From: Strongyloides papillosus
Lineage: Eukaryota > Nematoda > Chromadorea > Rhabditida > Strongyloididae
Direction of reading: 5' to 3'
DNA: 64,000 nucleotides
NCBI GenBank assembly: GCA_005656395.1
Contig: SRSI01000078.1
Location: 1,612,001-1,676,000, forward strand
A program made the translations under genes and the position numbers. Of this stretch, positions 36,385 to 47,490 are shown one piece after another. Numbering within the stretch: position 1 is the stretch's first letter; each line of letters starts with the position of its first letter. The notes under the pieces were generated by a model, which saw nothing but the letters and a program-made list of their open reading frames with translations, did no database searches and was not told where the DNA came from.

Positions 36385-38741
36385 TGAATACTTCATTATG
36401 CATTACTTAAATAATATTATTTGTCAAAAAAAATAATGTTGTTTTATTAATAGAAAATTATTAAACACAATTTCAACTCTTATTGTGCACAATTAAATAA
36501 GAAATTTCATGCAATTTTTATTAGGAATATTAATATATTATTTAAAGATCTAACATTTGTCTCATCCTCTATCATCTTCAATAAGTTCTTATAATAATTT
36601 TTAAATAAAAATATTAGGTGGTAGGAATGATTTATTACGACTAAAGAAAATATGAATAAAAATACATCTTTTGACATTATAATGGAAAATATTAAAATAA
36701 TAATTTAACATATTTATGTAATTTCTATACAAAATGAATTTTTTTTCTAAATACTAAAGGAGTCAAATAGTATAGTGATAACTTATTATGAGTAAAACAA
36801 AAATTAATTTAATTTTAATAGTATATTTTAGTGAATTTTGTTGATTATGTTTATAGAAGAGAAAATATTTTAAAAATAAAGTAGTATGTATAAACAATTA
36901 AAATAATTAATAATCTTTTGGCATTATAATTGAAATTATTAAAATATTTTAATCATCAAAAGAATATTTATAATTATTTCTTGTTATCTTTTAAAAGATA
37001 CAATGAAAATAAAAGTTTAAATTTAAGAAATATCTAATTAATTTCATTTTTCCTCACTTTTTTGAAGATTTAAAGAAAAAACTCAATAAGAAATGATAAA
37101 TCAAAATATATTAAATAGCCTTTTATAATACTCATTTAATATTATTAAAACATTAAACACATTTTAAGGACATTTCTCACAACAGATTCATAATTAATGT
37201 CAATTGTAATACACATATTTATATTATAAGAAGAATTATAATTTTAATATTAAGGGAAAGTAAAAATAAGTCATTTTTTAAATATCTTCTTTTAATGGTA
37301 GTTCAAAAACAAAAATATTTTCACTATCTATAAAAATAAAGTATTTTGTTTTAACAATTATCTTTGTAAAATGTTTCACAAAAAGAATCATTAAAATTTC
37401 ATGCATTTTATAAGTGATTTATAAGGGAATAATTCAAAAAATTTTAAAAGTATAATACCATCAAAATAATGAAAGTTAAAAAACAAGTTGATAAAAATTA
37501 TGGCAAATCAAGAAAAAAAGTAATGAGATTTGCTCTTAATAGTAAGGAAATTAAAATGTATTTGATCTTAAATAGTACATAATGAATTAGTAATGTGTTT
37601 TTCTTTTTTTTATAAAGAATAAAAAATTTTTAATAATAACATTAACATATTACTAATCTTTTTCACTTTTATTATCTTAACAAATTGACAAAACATAATT
37701 TAAAATTTTTATTCAATACAATTTTTAAAGTTCATTAGGAAAATTACAAAGCTCAAAAAATTGTAAGTACTTTTGATGTACTTTTAAGTACCATAAAATT
37801 GATAACATTCAATACTTTTTTAATTAGAATAATGTTTTGATTAAATATAATTTTAATGTTCAAAGTACTTTTGTAGATTATTAAATTACACTTTTGTAAC
37901 TTTTTTTATTTACTATTTTCTTAAACTTGACGTATGGTGAAAGAAAATTATCTATATGGGTATAATAGATTTATTATCTTTATATCTTATGTTGTATAAT
38001 TAGTACTTTTTTACAAAATTATTTTTTTTTCTTTATTCAATTATTTTCGTTTTTTTTCAATGTTTACTTGATTAATGTGTTTCTAAGAAATCATAAAAAA
38101 AAATTTCTATAATGTTTTATTGTAAAAAAATTATCCTTTTAAAATATAAGTGTTTTTTTAGTAAATAGGTATAAAAGAATTTTTTTCATTTTCAATCACA
38201 TAAGTGGAAATTTTTATGAATTATATACTAATAACTTTATTAATTTTAAATGAAAAGGAAAAAACATTTGTCTTTTAAAAAATATATTTATTAAATTATA
38301 TAGGGTGTAACTTTGATTTAATTTATGAGGAAAATAAATGATTAATGAATAAATAAATTTGATGAACTATGTATCTTTTTATTTTTTTTTAGTTTACTGT
38401 AATTTTCAACCGAAACCATTTGTAAATTTACTAAAATATACATAAATATAAAATTTTATTAAGAGAGTTTTTGTATATACATGTAAAGTTGATGAGTAAT
38501 CTCAATGGGGAATTTAAAGTTATAAATATTTCTTTTGTTAATTTGGTTACCCTAAAATATAAACAAGACAATCTTTCACTCCATGAATTAGGCGCTTTCA
38601 TAAATTTTCCAAAAAGGCTAAAAGATGTGTGTAGATAGATATGCCAAGTATTGATAAGTTGTAACAATTCAAAAGATACTTTTTAAATACTTACTGAGAA
38701 AGCTTTCATTTTAATTGATAGTAATAAAATTTTTAAAAATA
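36385..38741. other. Intergenic, nothing recognised
   Basis: Divergent spacer of about 2.4 kb. The minus-strand frame at 38431-38667 lies just upstream of the small membrane gene; I see no signal peptide, splice partner or domain in it. Confidence 0.55.
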
Positions 38742-39089
38742 ATGGAAATTACGAAAATTTCAAATTTTTTTCAAGGCCTTCAAAATGCTATTGGTTGGTA
38801 TCAGGTAAATCTAAAATTATTAATATTTTTTTCTTTTTATTAATTACTATTATTACAGTTGTTATTTTTTACAACATACTTTTTGGTTGTTGCAATGTTT
38901 TGTCTAGTTACATGTAGCATATGTATTTGCATTGGTCATTTTAATGACATTTGTTGCCCCAATAATGATGAACCTTTGATTGGAGATAATGTTGAAATAT
39001 TACATGGAATAAATGAGACTCCAGATTTGTTGTGGTCAAGAGCAAATAATAAAGCTATCAGGATACGAATTGATCCTGGTAAACATTAA
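38742..39089 (+). CDS. 97-residue single-pass membrane protein, unknown
   Basis: Two exons: 38742-38804 and 38859-39089, one phase-0 intron of 54 bases with GTAAAT...TTACAG; 97 residues. A 21-residue N-terminal exon (MEITKISNFFQGLQNAIGWY) is followed by a hydrophobic helix (about 22-46) with several Cys (CLVTCSICICIG), then HFNDICCPNN and a polar tail. There is no cleavable signal peptide pattern, and orientation is not clear. The tail has LLWSRANNKAIRIRID. I do not recognise a family. The in-phase intron and the good codon context of the ATG argue that it is real. It stands alone between two neuropeptide genes on the other strand. Confidence 0.65.
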
Positions 39090-39700
39090 GATTTTTTTAT
39101 AAAAATTTTTAATGTCACAAGTCATTATTTGTTTGATAATATGTAGTAAAATGAGATATAGTATGATGTCATATTTTCTTGATATTATTATTTTTTTTAA
39201 TATAAATTTTAAATAGTATTATAAGATTATATTCACTCTAAAACATTTTTTTGCTATAATTTATGCTCAAGTGAACAACAATTTTTTAGATAAAATTAGT
39301 CCTCTTGATAATATAATATGAATGCGTGCAAAAAGTTGCTAAATTTTTAAGACTTTTTATTTTGTTTTTTTAAGTGGCATTAGATTTCACTAAAGCAAAA
39401 TATATTAAAATAATATTTTATTACTACTATATTTTAAAAGTAAATCATGTTATATTAATATACTTAATATATTGTGAATGCTTTCGTTTTTGTAGTTTGT
39501 TTTTATATATTAAAAATCATTGATGTAAGAATTATGTAGGCTTTTGAAGGATACTGAAAAAATATTTGAATGCTTTGGCTGTTATCGTCTTCTTGTGAAT
39601 TATATGAAGTTATTGGTATGGAGGATTTTATAAAGATTTTCTTCTTATTACATAAACATTTTTTTGCATATAGTGTATGTATTTATATGCATTTAAATTA
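39090..39700. other. Intergenic, nothing recognised
   Basis: Convergent spacer between the small membrane gene and the FAFA peptide gene. The frame 39628-39816 is antisense shadow of the latter's repeats. Confidence 0.6.
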
Positions 39701-40123
39701 TTAAGCAAAAGCAAAAGTTCTTGGGTAACTTTTCTTAGCAAAGGCAAATCTACTATTGTAACCTCTTTTAGCAAATGCAAATCTGTATGGGTAACTTCTT
39801 TTACTCTCAGGATCATTTATAATATCCTCAATTGAATCGTCATTATTTTCCATATTATCATCTGTCGATCTCTTAGCAAAAGCAAATCTTGATCCATATC
39901 CTCTTTTGGCGAATGCAAAAGTTTTATATGGGTAACGTTTGGCAAATCCCATTACTGGACTTCTTTTAATTTCCTCAAATTCTTCCATCTCACTAGCATT
40001 TACGGTCTATAACATATATCAAATTAATTATTTCACAATTTAAGCTATAAACTCTACCGTTTTCATGTGAAGTGAAATAATGAGAATCAAAAATATGGGT
40101 ATAATACTTATGTAAGTATGCAT
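39701..40123 (-). CDS. nlp-18: FAFA-type neuropeptide precursor (NLP-18/NLP-20 like)
   Basis: Two exons on the minus strand: 40123-40058 and 40006-39701, one phase-0 intron of 51 bases; 123 residues. Signal peptide MHTYISIIPIFLILIISLH. Dibasic sites then release SPVMGFA, YPYKTFAFA, GYGSRFAFA, an acidic spacer (STDDNMEN...), SYPYRFAFA, GYNSRFAFA and SYPRTFAFA. C. elegans NLP-18 yields SPYRAFAFA, SPYRTFAFA and ARYGFA, and NLP-20 also ends in FAFA, so the family is clear, while orthology to one gene is inferred. NLP-18 acts on CKR receptors in C. elegans. The peptides end in Ala with a free C-terminus; no Gly precedes the cleavage sites. The last copy ends exactly at the stop codon and needs no downstream cut. 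Confidence 0.88.
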
Positions 40124-40153
40124 TTTCTTCAAAGATGTCTTATTTCTAAAAAT
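40124..40153 (-). promoter_or_regulatory. Short leader and putative spliced-leader acceptor of the FAFA peptide gene
   Basis: On the minus strand TTTTTAG ends at 40146, 22 bases before the ATG. Confidence 0.45.
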
Positions 40154-41495
40154 AAAAAATTATTTCTTTATGATAGATAAAAATATTAGAAATTAATATT
40201 AATTTATGTCATTAATACACTAATTTCACACCATCCAGGAATATAATAAAACGAGTTTTCCAAGTAAAGATGAAAGCTTTTAACATTATTCTTAAAAAAT
40301 CGTCATAAATGGTAAAAGTAATGCTTTTATATATTTCTAAAAAGTATCAGTTACTTCCAATAATTTAATAGGCTTAAAATTATATTATTCATGGATAAAG
40401 TTAATAATATCAAAATGTGATAAGATTTGATTATATATCTACCGTAATCTTATCATCGGGAATTAACAAACTCTTAAAATATTTCTTTTTTCTAACACAA
40501 AAGTTGTTATTAAATGGCTGTAGGGATTATAAAAAAGTATTTAACTATAATTGACAATAATTGAGATTGAGTGAAATTGGAAATGCTCTAATTCATTTAT
40601 ACTCCATATCACATCCTACGTGAACTAACCACAGAAAGTTATTATGAACTTTAAAAATTGATATTTTATCAAAATAAGAGATGAGAAGTTAAATACGTTG
40701 TAAATAAGTGACGATTTAATTTAATAAAAAACAAAAATGTACAAATAAGCTTCATTTCTAATAATAAATCTTAAACCAACCATTAAATGCATTATTACAC
40801 ATTTTAAAGAGAAATATTTTTTTTACAAATAAAATTTAATATTTAGGAAATTTCTCAATTTAAACAAAGATTTTTTTAGTACTTCAAAATCACTTTTCTA
40901 AGAAAAAAGTTATTATTCAGAAAAAAAAATAAACACATTGAAAGTAAAATTTAAATAAATAAAAATCAAGAATACTTAACTTAAATTCCTATAAATTAAG
41001 TTTAATTTAACATCTCAAAAAAGGTTAATATTATTTATGTGTTTATCACAATCTTCCTCTCAAAAAATTTCATAATAAAAAATGCAAAAATTTCAATCAT
41101 TAAGAAAAAAATTGAAATGACACATTATAGGAATATTTCGTATTATTAATTGTTGTATTGAAAATTAAATTAATTTTGTAATTTAAAATGTATTTGTGGT
41201 TAATAATTAATTAAATTTAAAAAGTTGTTTATATTATTTCCAAGAAAATGTGTGTAAGAAAAAAGTTTAAAGTATTGTTATAGATCTTAAAAGCAAAGAT
41301 ATTTATAATTTTTAAAAATAAAACAATCTTTTCATTGTATTAAAAAATTTTTTGCTATAAGATAAAATTCCCCAGGATTTTTTTTTATGTTTGTAGAAAC
41401 AAATATGCTTCTAAACAATAAACATGTTTAAAAGAAGGATTTTTCTATAAATTGGATGTTTTCATTCAATTGTTAATATTTTGTTGGATTGAAAT
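40154..41495. other. Intergenic, nothing recognised
   Basis: Same-strand spacer between LDH and the FAFA peptide gene; no gene-like frame. Confidence 0.6.
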
Positions 41496-42500
41496 TTAAA
41501 ATGTAATTTCATTTTGAACACTCAAAAGTTGTTTTGCTGATGCTTGTAGTTTTTGAACCTCTTTATCGTTAAGAGTTTGTTTAACAATATGAGTAACTCC
41601 ATTGGCTCCCAAAACAACTGGTAAGGAAAGGTAAACATCTTCATTAATTCCATGAAGACCATTTACATTAACGGAGAGAGCAAAAAGATTTCTACTATTT
41701 TTCATGATACCATGAACAATATTGGCAACTGAAAGACCAATAGCCCATGATGTGTATCCCTTTAATTTAATAATTTCATAGGCTGATTGGATAACCTGTG
41801 TATGTATATCTTTTTCCCATTTCTCAATATGAGCTGGTTCATTAGAATTAGCTGCAACAGCATTCAATTGTACACCAGCAACATTAACACCAGACCAAAC
41901 AGCAACACTTGAGTCACCATGTTCACCAATAATCCATCCATGACAACTTGATGTTGCAATATTCAATTTTTCAGATAATAAAAATCTAAAACGAGCAGAG
42001 TCAAGGTTAGTACCAGAGCCAAAAACTTTTTCTCTTGGAAGCCCTGAAATTTTCCAGGTGACGTATGTTAAGATGTCAACAGGATTTGAGACAACCATAA
42101 TAAGTGTATCTGGTGAATATTTAACAATTTGTGGAATAATTCCCTTGAAAATTTCCACATTTCTTTGAACAAGTGATAATCTTGTTTCACCTTCACGTTG
42201 TCTACAACCTGCAGTGACAACAACAATCTTAGATCCTGCAGTAATACTATAATCTGTTCCTGCTTTAACAGTACATGGTTTGGTAAAAGCGAGTCCATGT
42301 TGGAGATCCATCATTTCACCTTGAAGTTTGTCAGCAACAACATCAACTAAAGCAATTTCTGAAGCAATATTTTGTTGGAGGATAGAGTAGGCACATGCCA
42401 TTCCTACTTGTCCAACTCCAACAATTGATACTTTAGCATGTGGGGTATCTTTTGATGGTACAATTTCATGAAACAATCTCTCAAAACTAGCTTCAGACAT
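41496..42500 (-). CDS. ldh-1: L-lactate dehydrogenase
   Basis: Intronless coding region, 334 residues, the usual length for the family. It interconverts pyruvate and lactate with NADH in the cytosol, serving anaerobic glycolysis. The NAD-binding glycine loop is [11 protein letters not shown] (about 27-37). The active-site loop CRQREGETR has the Gln typical of LDH rather than the Arg of malate dehydrogenase, and the catalytic His is in IIGEHGDSS. The substrate Arg lies in [10 protein letters not shown]. The text is close to what I recall of C. elegans LDH-1 along its whole length. An acceptor TTTTAG ends 10 bases upstream of the ATG, as expected for trans-splicing. The absence of introns contrasts with neighbours. 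Nothing is broken. Confidence 0.96.
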   Translation of the reverse strand: MSEASFERLFHEIVPSKDTPHAKVSIVGVGQVGMACAYSILQQNIASEIALVDVVADKLQGEMMDLQHGLAFTKPCTVKAGTDYSITAGSKIVVVTAGCRQREGETRLSLVQRNVEIFKGIIPQIVKYSPDTLIMVVSNPVDILTYVTWKISGLPREKVFGSGTNLDSARFRFLLSEKLNIATSSCHGWIIGEHGDSSVAVWSGVNVAGVQLNAVAANSNEPAHIEKWEKDIHTQVIQSAYEIIKLKGYTSWAIGLSVANIVHGIMKNSRNLFALSVNVNGLHGINEDVYLSLPVVLGANGVTHIVKQTLNDKEVQKLQASAKQLLSVQNEITF

Positions 42501-43639
42501 ACCTTTTTTCTAAAAGTAAAATAAAATTAAATGTCTATTAACAAAAATATATTATATTAAATGTTAGATTAAAATTACAATTATTATTAAAACTTGATTA
42601 AAATAATTTTGAATGTTGCTATGGGGAGATGGAAATATAAGTAAAATGTTAGTTGGATTTACTTTTCACAAAAAAAACGGATGGCTTTTTTCTATTAAAA
42701 TATATCACTATAGAAACTTTATATATGTAATTTCTATTAACATTAATTTTGAAATTATGTGTGTATGCATCAAAGAAAAGCTTTATCGGCCTTGTAGTTC
42801 TAATTTAAATACACATAATATATGCAGGAGTTTATTTTTAGTAATATATTATATCTACTAAGTTTATATGAGAATTTTCAAAAATGCACGTTTTAAAGCT
42901 TGGAAGGATAACTTATAAAAATCTTTGTAAAAGAATGATGCCATACATAAAGTATAGTGTCTTTATTTTACAACAAAATATAGAAGAAAAAAGTTTACTT
43001 AAAGTAAAATAAGTTTCTAAGATGAATAAATATTTTGCCATTTAATGTTTAGCGCGATGACAATTATCAATAATTTAATGTTATAAGAAGAGTATTACAA
43101 CAAAGTGAAGTGGTGAAGTTAACTAAAAGATGATAGTTTAATGAGATGAATTTAATAAAAAAGTAGAACTTTACTTATATTTGCAAAATTTAGTCAGATG
43201 ACATTAAAATTTCACGGTGTATCTATATATTTAAATAAAATTTAATAGAATTTTTATGAAAAATATATCATTGACTAAATAGTTAAAAAGAAATTTCAAA
43301 AGAAATGTTGGCTGTTTTATGTACATTTTTATTTTTTAGTCGGAATATGTACAATTTTCCAATATATTAGAGAAAGCTAAAATTAAAAGCAAAACGAGAA
43401 GGAACTGACAGAATTTTCAATAGTAATCCATATTTCAACATACGTCATCCTCCCTATATTTACATACACTTTTTAAAAGTGTTAAAAAAAGATAAGGAAA
43501 AGGGCAAAACAATTTTTTATGAATTAAAAAATGTTCAAGATTAATTGTGGAAAATATTTTTATTACATTTTAATCCATCTGATAATAATAGTATAAAAAT
43601 GTTATCAAATCATGATAATATTAATATTTACAAAAAACA
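42501..43639. other. Intergenic, nothing recognised
   Basis: Divergent spacer between LDH and the Thr-rich gene. The frame 42613-42861 has no signal peptide, introns or domain and is likely accidental. Confidence 0.55.
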
Positions 43640-44398
43640 ATGTTTGATAATATTTGTTATAGATATATCTCTCCCCTTAAAATATTTATTTTACTATCAT
43701 TTATTTGTAATTTAACTATCACAAAAATTGACAAATATTATTCAGATAAGGACACAGAATATTATTTACTTTCTAGGGAAAAAAAAGACACAGATGCCGT
43801 AAGCGAAATATTAGAAAATACAGGAAAATTCTTTCAAGATGGTAAACAAGGTGAGGGGTATGAAGAGTATGATGATTATGAGGATGTTTTACGTAAGATA
43901 ACGCATACTGAGAAAATGATAACTAAAAAAGAAGGTATTATCGAATTGGATAATGGAGAAGATCAAATGTCAACAACCGGTCTACATACTTCTACCCCTA
44001 TTACTACGACTGCAGATGTATCATTATCAACAACAGAAACTTCAACTGAAAAAATTAGTATTACAACATTACCTAATGTTGTAACAACAATGACATTACA
44101 TCCACTAATAACAAAAATAAACTCTAGTGAAAAAATTAGTCAGTCAACATCACTTAATGTCGTGACAACCAAAACAATATTTCCTGTAATAACAGAAAAA
44201 ATTATTCCCAATGAAGATAAAAAAATTATGATACCACCAAGAGCACTTAGTATTTATTTAAAAGTTCTTGGAGATCTAAAGAAACATAACCTCCAACTTT
44301 TTCCAGATACCGTTAAACAAGTTCACAATTATCGAGAAACACTGATAAATAATACAATAAGGCTTGAGGATGATATAAAGAAATTAACAATTGCATAA
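43640..44398 (+). CDS. Secreted or anchored Thr/Ser-rich protein, unknown
   Basis: Single exon, 252 residues. An N-terminal hydrophobic segment (about 13-30, LKIFILLSFICNLTI) acts as signal peptide or anchor. An acidic stretch (EGYEEYDDYEDV) follows, then a Thr/Ser-rich middle (about 110-180) with two diverged copies of a unit like EKISITTLPNVVTTMTLHPLIT / EKISQSTSLNVVTTKTIFPVIT style, here given only as pattern: EKIS, 5-6 residues, NVVTT, then a P-[LV]-IT ending. Such regions are commonly O-glycosylated. The C-terminal part is a predicted helical/charged region. I do not recognise a family. It sits 124 bases before the vWA gene on the same strand; a shared transcript is possible but unproven. 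Confidence 0.62.
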   Translation: MFDNICYRYISPLKIFILLSFICNLTITKIDKYYSDKDTEYYLLSREKKDTDAVSEILENTGKFFQDGKQGEGYEEYDDYEDVLRKITHTEKMITKKEGIIELDNGEDQMSTTGLHTSTPITTTADVSLSTTETSTEKISITTLPNVVTTMTLHPLITKINSSEKISQSTSLNVVTTKTIFPVITEKIIPNEDKKIMIPPRALSIYLKVLGDLKKHNLQLFPDTVKQVHNYRETLINNTIRLEDDIKKLTIA

Positions 44399-44522
44399 AG
44401 AAAAATGGGAAATTACAAATACAACCTAGCAACAACAATACTATAATTCTTTAAAGGTCACTATATTGAATAAATGTATCATATATTTATTTTCTTTATA
44501 TATTTTTTGTCATAATACTACA

Positions 44523-46571
44523 ATGAATGTTATATTTAGTTGTATAATTAAATTAGTTATTTTCCTAGTATATCAATCTTACCCCACAAGTAGTATCAAA
44601 TTACCTTCTTTAAATGTTCATATTATTTTTGATGATATGATTAATTACACCTACCTATCACAAGAGAATGTTAAAAAAAATAAAAATGATGTTATTGATT
44701 TTATATTAAGAGTAATAAGAGCATTAGATATAGATGATTACCACTCAAAAATTGCTGTATCCCGTTTTACACCATCACTTTACCATGATATACATTTAAA
44801 TTCTGTTCAATCTTCACAAAATGTTATCAATTTTTTTGAGACATTTAAAATTTTGGATGATAATACTAATAATGAAACAATATTAATGTTATTTCCACCA
44901 TTGCTACCATCAGTCAATGAAATCGTAAAAGAGACATTCTCATCAACATCCAATTATTATCGTCCAATCCCTGCATACAATGTAATATTAGTTATAATTT
45001 ATATTACTGATCAGTTGCCAGAGGTAAAGACAACTGAAAATTTGTTTCTCCCGAATGGTCCAATTTTTGTCTTTCAAATAACTATTGGTAAAATGACTAG
45101 TAAGATAAAGATTTCAACATATACCTTCTCAGCTATAACAGTACATTTTCGTGCAAATGAAACAAAAAATTTAGTTGAATTGGAGGAGTATCTTTTAAAT
45201 GGTATTGTTAATTTTACACAAACCCTTCATACATATGGTATGTTATTTTGTGTTTCCATAGTTATTGTAAATTTATCTTGTATATTGTAATAATATTTAT
45301 TGTTAAAAAATGTCCTTACTCTCCTCTGTTAATTTAAAATCACTATTTAATAGTAATGTTGATCTTCGTTGGTGGTCATATCTTTTTTGGAATATTAGGC
45401 AATGCCAAAGATTTAATTTACAGGAAACAATTGCTTGGAATGAAATTTGTGATTATTGTAAATTTATAAATAAAGTTATTTTTATTACTATTTTTTAATA
45501 GATTATTCAACGACTTTACAATTAAGTTTATCAACAAAAGCCACAATAACAATACTAGGTTGTGTAGGTGGACTATTATTAATACTCTTATCAATTATTA
45601 TTATAAATAACAGTAATGTAAAACAAATTCGTAAGTATAAATATTCTTATTTTAACTTTGTTTTTCTAGAAAAGCAATCTAAAAGAAAAATTAGTGAGGA
45701 AAATCGTATTGTTGAGAGGAATGAAAGATATAGTAACAGCAAGAAGTTTGATAATAATATTCATAATTTAGGTATTCTTACCAATGAAAATAAAGCTTTT
45801 AATGAAAAGAGAATTTTAAATGAAAATCAAGATGAGATCGGTGTTATGGAGAATATTGTGAGAGGGAAAATTGAGAAGAATGAGGAAGATGTTGAATTTA
45901 AATATACATTTGATATTTTGTTTCTTGTTGATGATAGCAATAGTATTTCAAATAATACTTTCGATGAGGTAAATATAAAATTATTTTTAATAACTTTTTT
46001 TAAATCTTTTCAGTACAAACAATTTATAAAAAATTTCTTGGATAACTTATCAACATCTAAAATTCCAGAGGTTTCGAGAATTGGTGTTATTACTTTTAAT
46101 CGTAAACCTTTTCTTAATATTCCTTTTGAGAAATACAATACATTTGAGAAATTAAAAAATGCTATAAGTAATTTGAATAGAAATGGTGGTGTTACTAGTC
46201 TTGGAAAAGCATTAAATTTTGCAAATGGTTATCTACTTGGACAAAAAACCATGGAGACAATAGATGATAATAATAGCTATCATCATAATAATAGTAATGC
46301 TGAAAACACATTACAAGATAGATTGCAATTTTTAGTATTACTTAGTGATGGTCATACAAAAGATACAATAGATTGGGAATACCAATCCTTGTTAAGAGAA
46401 TATTCAATATACATGGTTGGAGTTATCTCAAAGTCTTACCTGGAGGATATGTTTATTGGGCTTGTTAAGGATGGTGGGAAATTAATTTCACTTAAGGATA
46501 GTGATGTCCTAACAAAATATATCTATAAAAAATATACAATTTTTAAAAAAGAAAATTCTTTTTATAATTAA
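44523..46571 (+). CDS. Membrane protein with two vWA domains (vWA-TM-vWA)
   Basis: Preferred model, exons 44523-45237, 45502-45630, 45670-45968, 46014-46571; phases 1, 1 and 0; 566 residues. A signal peptide (MNVIFSCIIKLVIFLVYQSY) precedes a vWA-like fold (about 29-220) with LNVHIIFDDMINY, IAVSRFT and VILVIIYITDQ, where the metal site DxSxS is lost. A membrane helix follows (about 252-272, ITILGCVGGLLLILLSIIII). KQIQKQSKRK then argues that the rest is cytosolic. The second vWA (about 360-560) has an intact metal site: FLVDDSNSI, GGVTSLGKAL and LLSDGHT. The first intron (264 bases) is long for this genome and contains another open stretch; a 587-residue alternative using 45266 and a 34-base exon 45424-45457 is also in phase. 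The 45-base intron at 45969-46013 is in frame and could be retained. Function unknown; vWA domains bind proteins. Confidence 0.68.
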
Positions 46572-46734
46572 TATTATATAATTCGCTTTCAACAATGGTT
46601 TTTTCTTTTTTTTTATTATTATTGATAATCACTACTACATATAAAAGTGTGGAATTATTGTCTTTTATAACAATTGATCACAAAGCTTTTATTAGAATAA
46701 AGAATCTTATTTAACTCTAAGATAGTAAAGCATT

Positions 46735-47490
46735 TTAACATCTTCCAATTTCGTATGTCTCTGTTTTTATAATCTCATTATCCTCCCCACAATCAATTCT
46801 CCTATGAAATTTATCATTCTTCAATAAAATAGATCCATATGACTCTCCACCAATTTTTCTAGTCCATTTTTGATTAATTGGATAGTTGACTGTTTCTTTT
46901 CTTTCAAATCTGTCAACACCAAATTCCTTATAACTACCATCAATATGAGATTCCTCAGAAAAATAGTTATCACAAGGCGATTTACAATACATACCACTTC
47001 TAGTAGGCTTATCATACTTGTCAATAGTTATTCTTTCTTCCGTCTCCATCTCAACTTTCCTTTTTTCTTCACCTTTATTTCTATAATCTATACATTTTTG
47101 TGTTGATGGAAGGACATTAACATTTGTTATATTTTGCATCCTATCTTTTTTATCATTTATAGTTTTTGATTTTTTGTTTCTAAATTTACTTAATATTTTA
47201 CCGTTCCTCCAGCAAAGCCAACAACAAAGAGATAGGAGCAGTAGAATAATGATGACAATTGTTAAAAGTGATAAGATAAATGTTAAAAAATAAAGAGGGC
47301 TTTCAGGTTTATTAAGGCTAGCTTCAATCTCCATTCTAATTATATCAGTTTTAGATGATAAATTTAGTACTTTCTCAGGTAATTGTTGAAGCCATTTAGG
47401 AATAGTTATTGTTTGTGTCTCATTATGAAATATAGAAGAATTTCTAACAGCATTTAGTCTAATGTCACTAACAAACTCCTCATGCATCAT
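46735..47490 (-). CDS. Single-pass membrane protein with charged tail, unknown
   Basis: Single exon, 251 residues, starting with two Met codons. About 80 N-terminal residues contain N-glycosylation-type NSS/NET/NLS sites and no cleavable signal peptide. One strong helix follows (about 88-115, FLTFILSLLTIVIIILLLLSLCCWL), then WRNGK and a Lys/Arg/Glu-rich tail of about 135 residues (KFRNKKSKTINDKK...). By the positive-inside rule the tail is cytosolic. No domain is recognised. It ends about 160 bases from the vWA gene, tail to tail. It is probably lineage-restricted; composition and length make a chance frame unlikely. Confidence 0.65.
   Translation of the reverse strand: MMHEEFVSDIRLNAVRNSSIFHNETQTITIPKWLQQLPEKVLNLSSKTDIIRMEIEASLNKPESPLYFLTFILSLLTIVIIILLLLSLCCWLCWRNGKILSKFRNKKSKTINDKKDRMQNITNVNVLPSTQKCIDYRNKGEEKRKVEMETEERITIDKYDKPTRSGMYCKSPCDNYFSEESHIDGSYKEFGVDRFERKETVNYPINQKWTRKIGGESYGSILLKNDKFHRRIDCGEDNEIIKTETYEIGRC

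Noticed and set aside
45310..45498. Separate small gene starting at ATG 45310
   Set aside because: It can be joined in phase to the vWA-2 exons, but it has no signal peptide, lies in another gene's intron, and the basic residues after the helix contradict a type II topology. It is kept only as an alternative.
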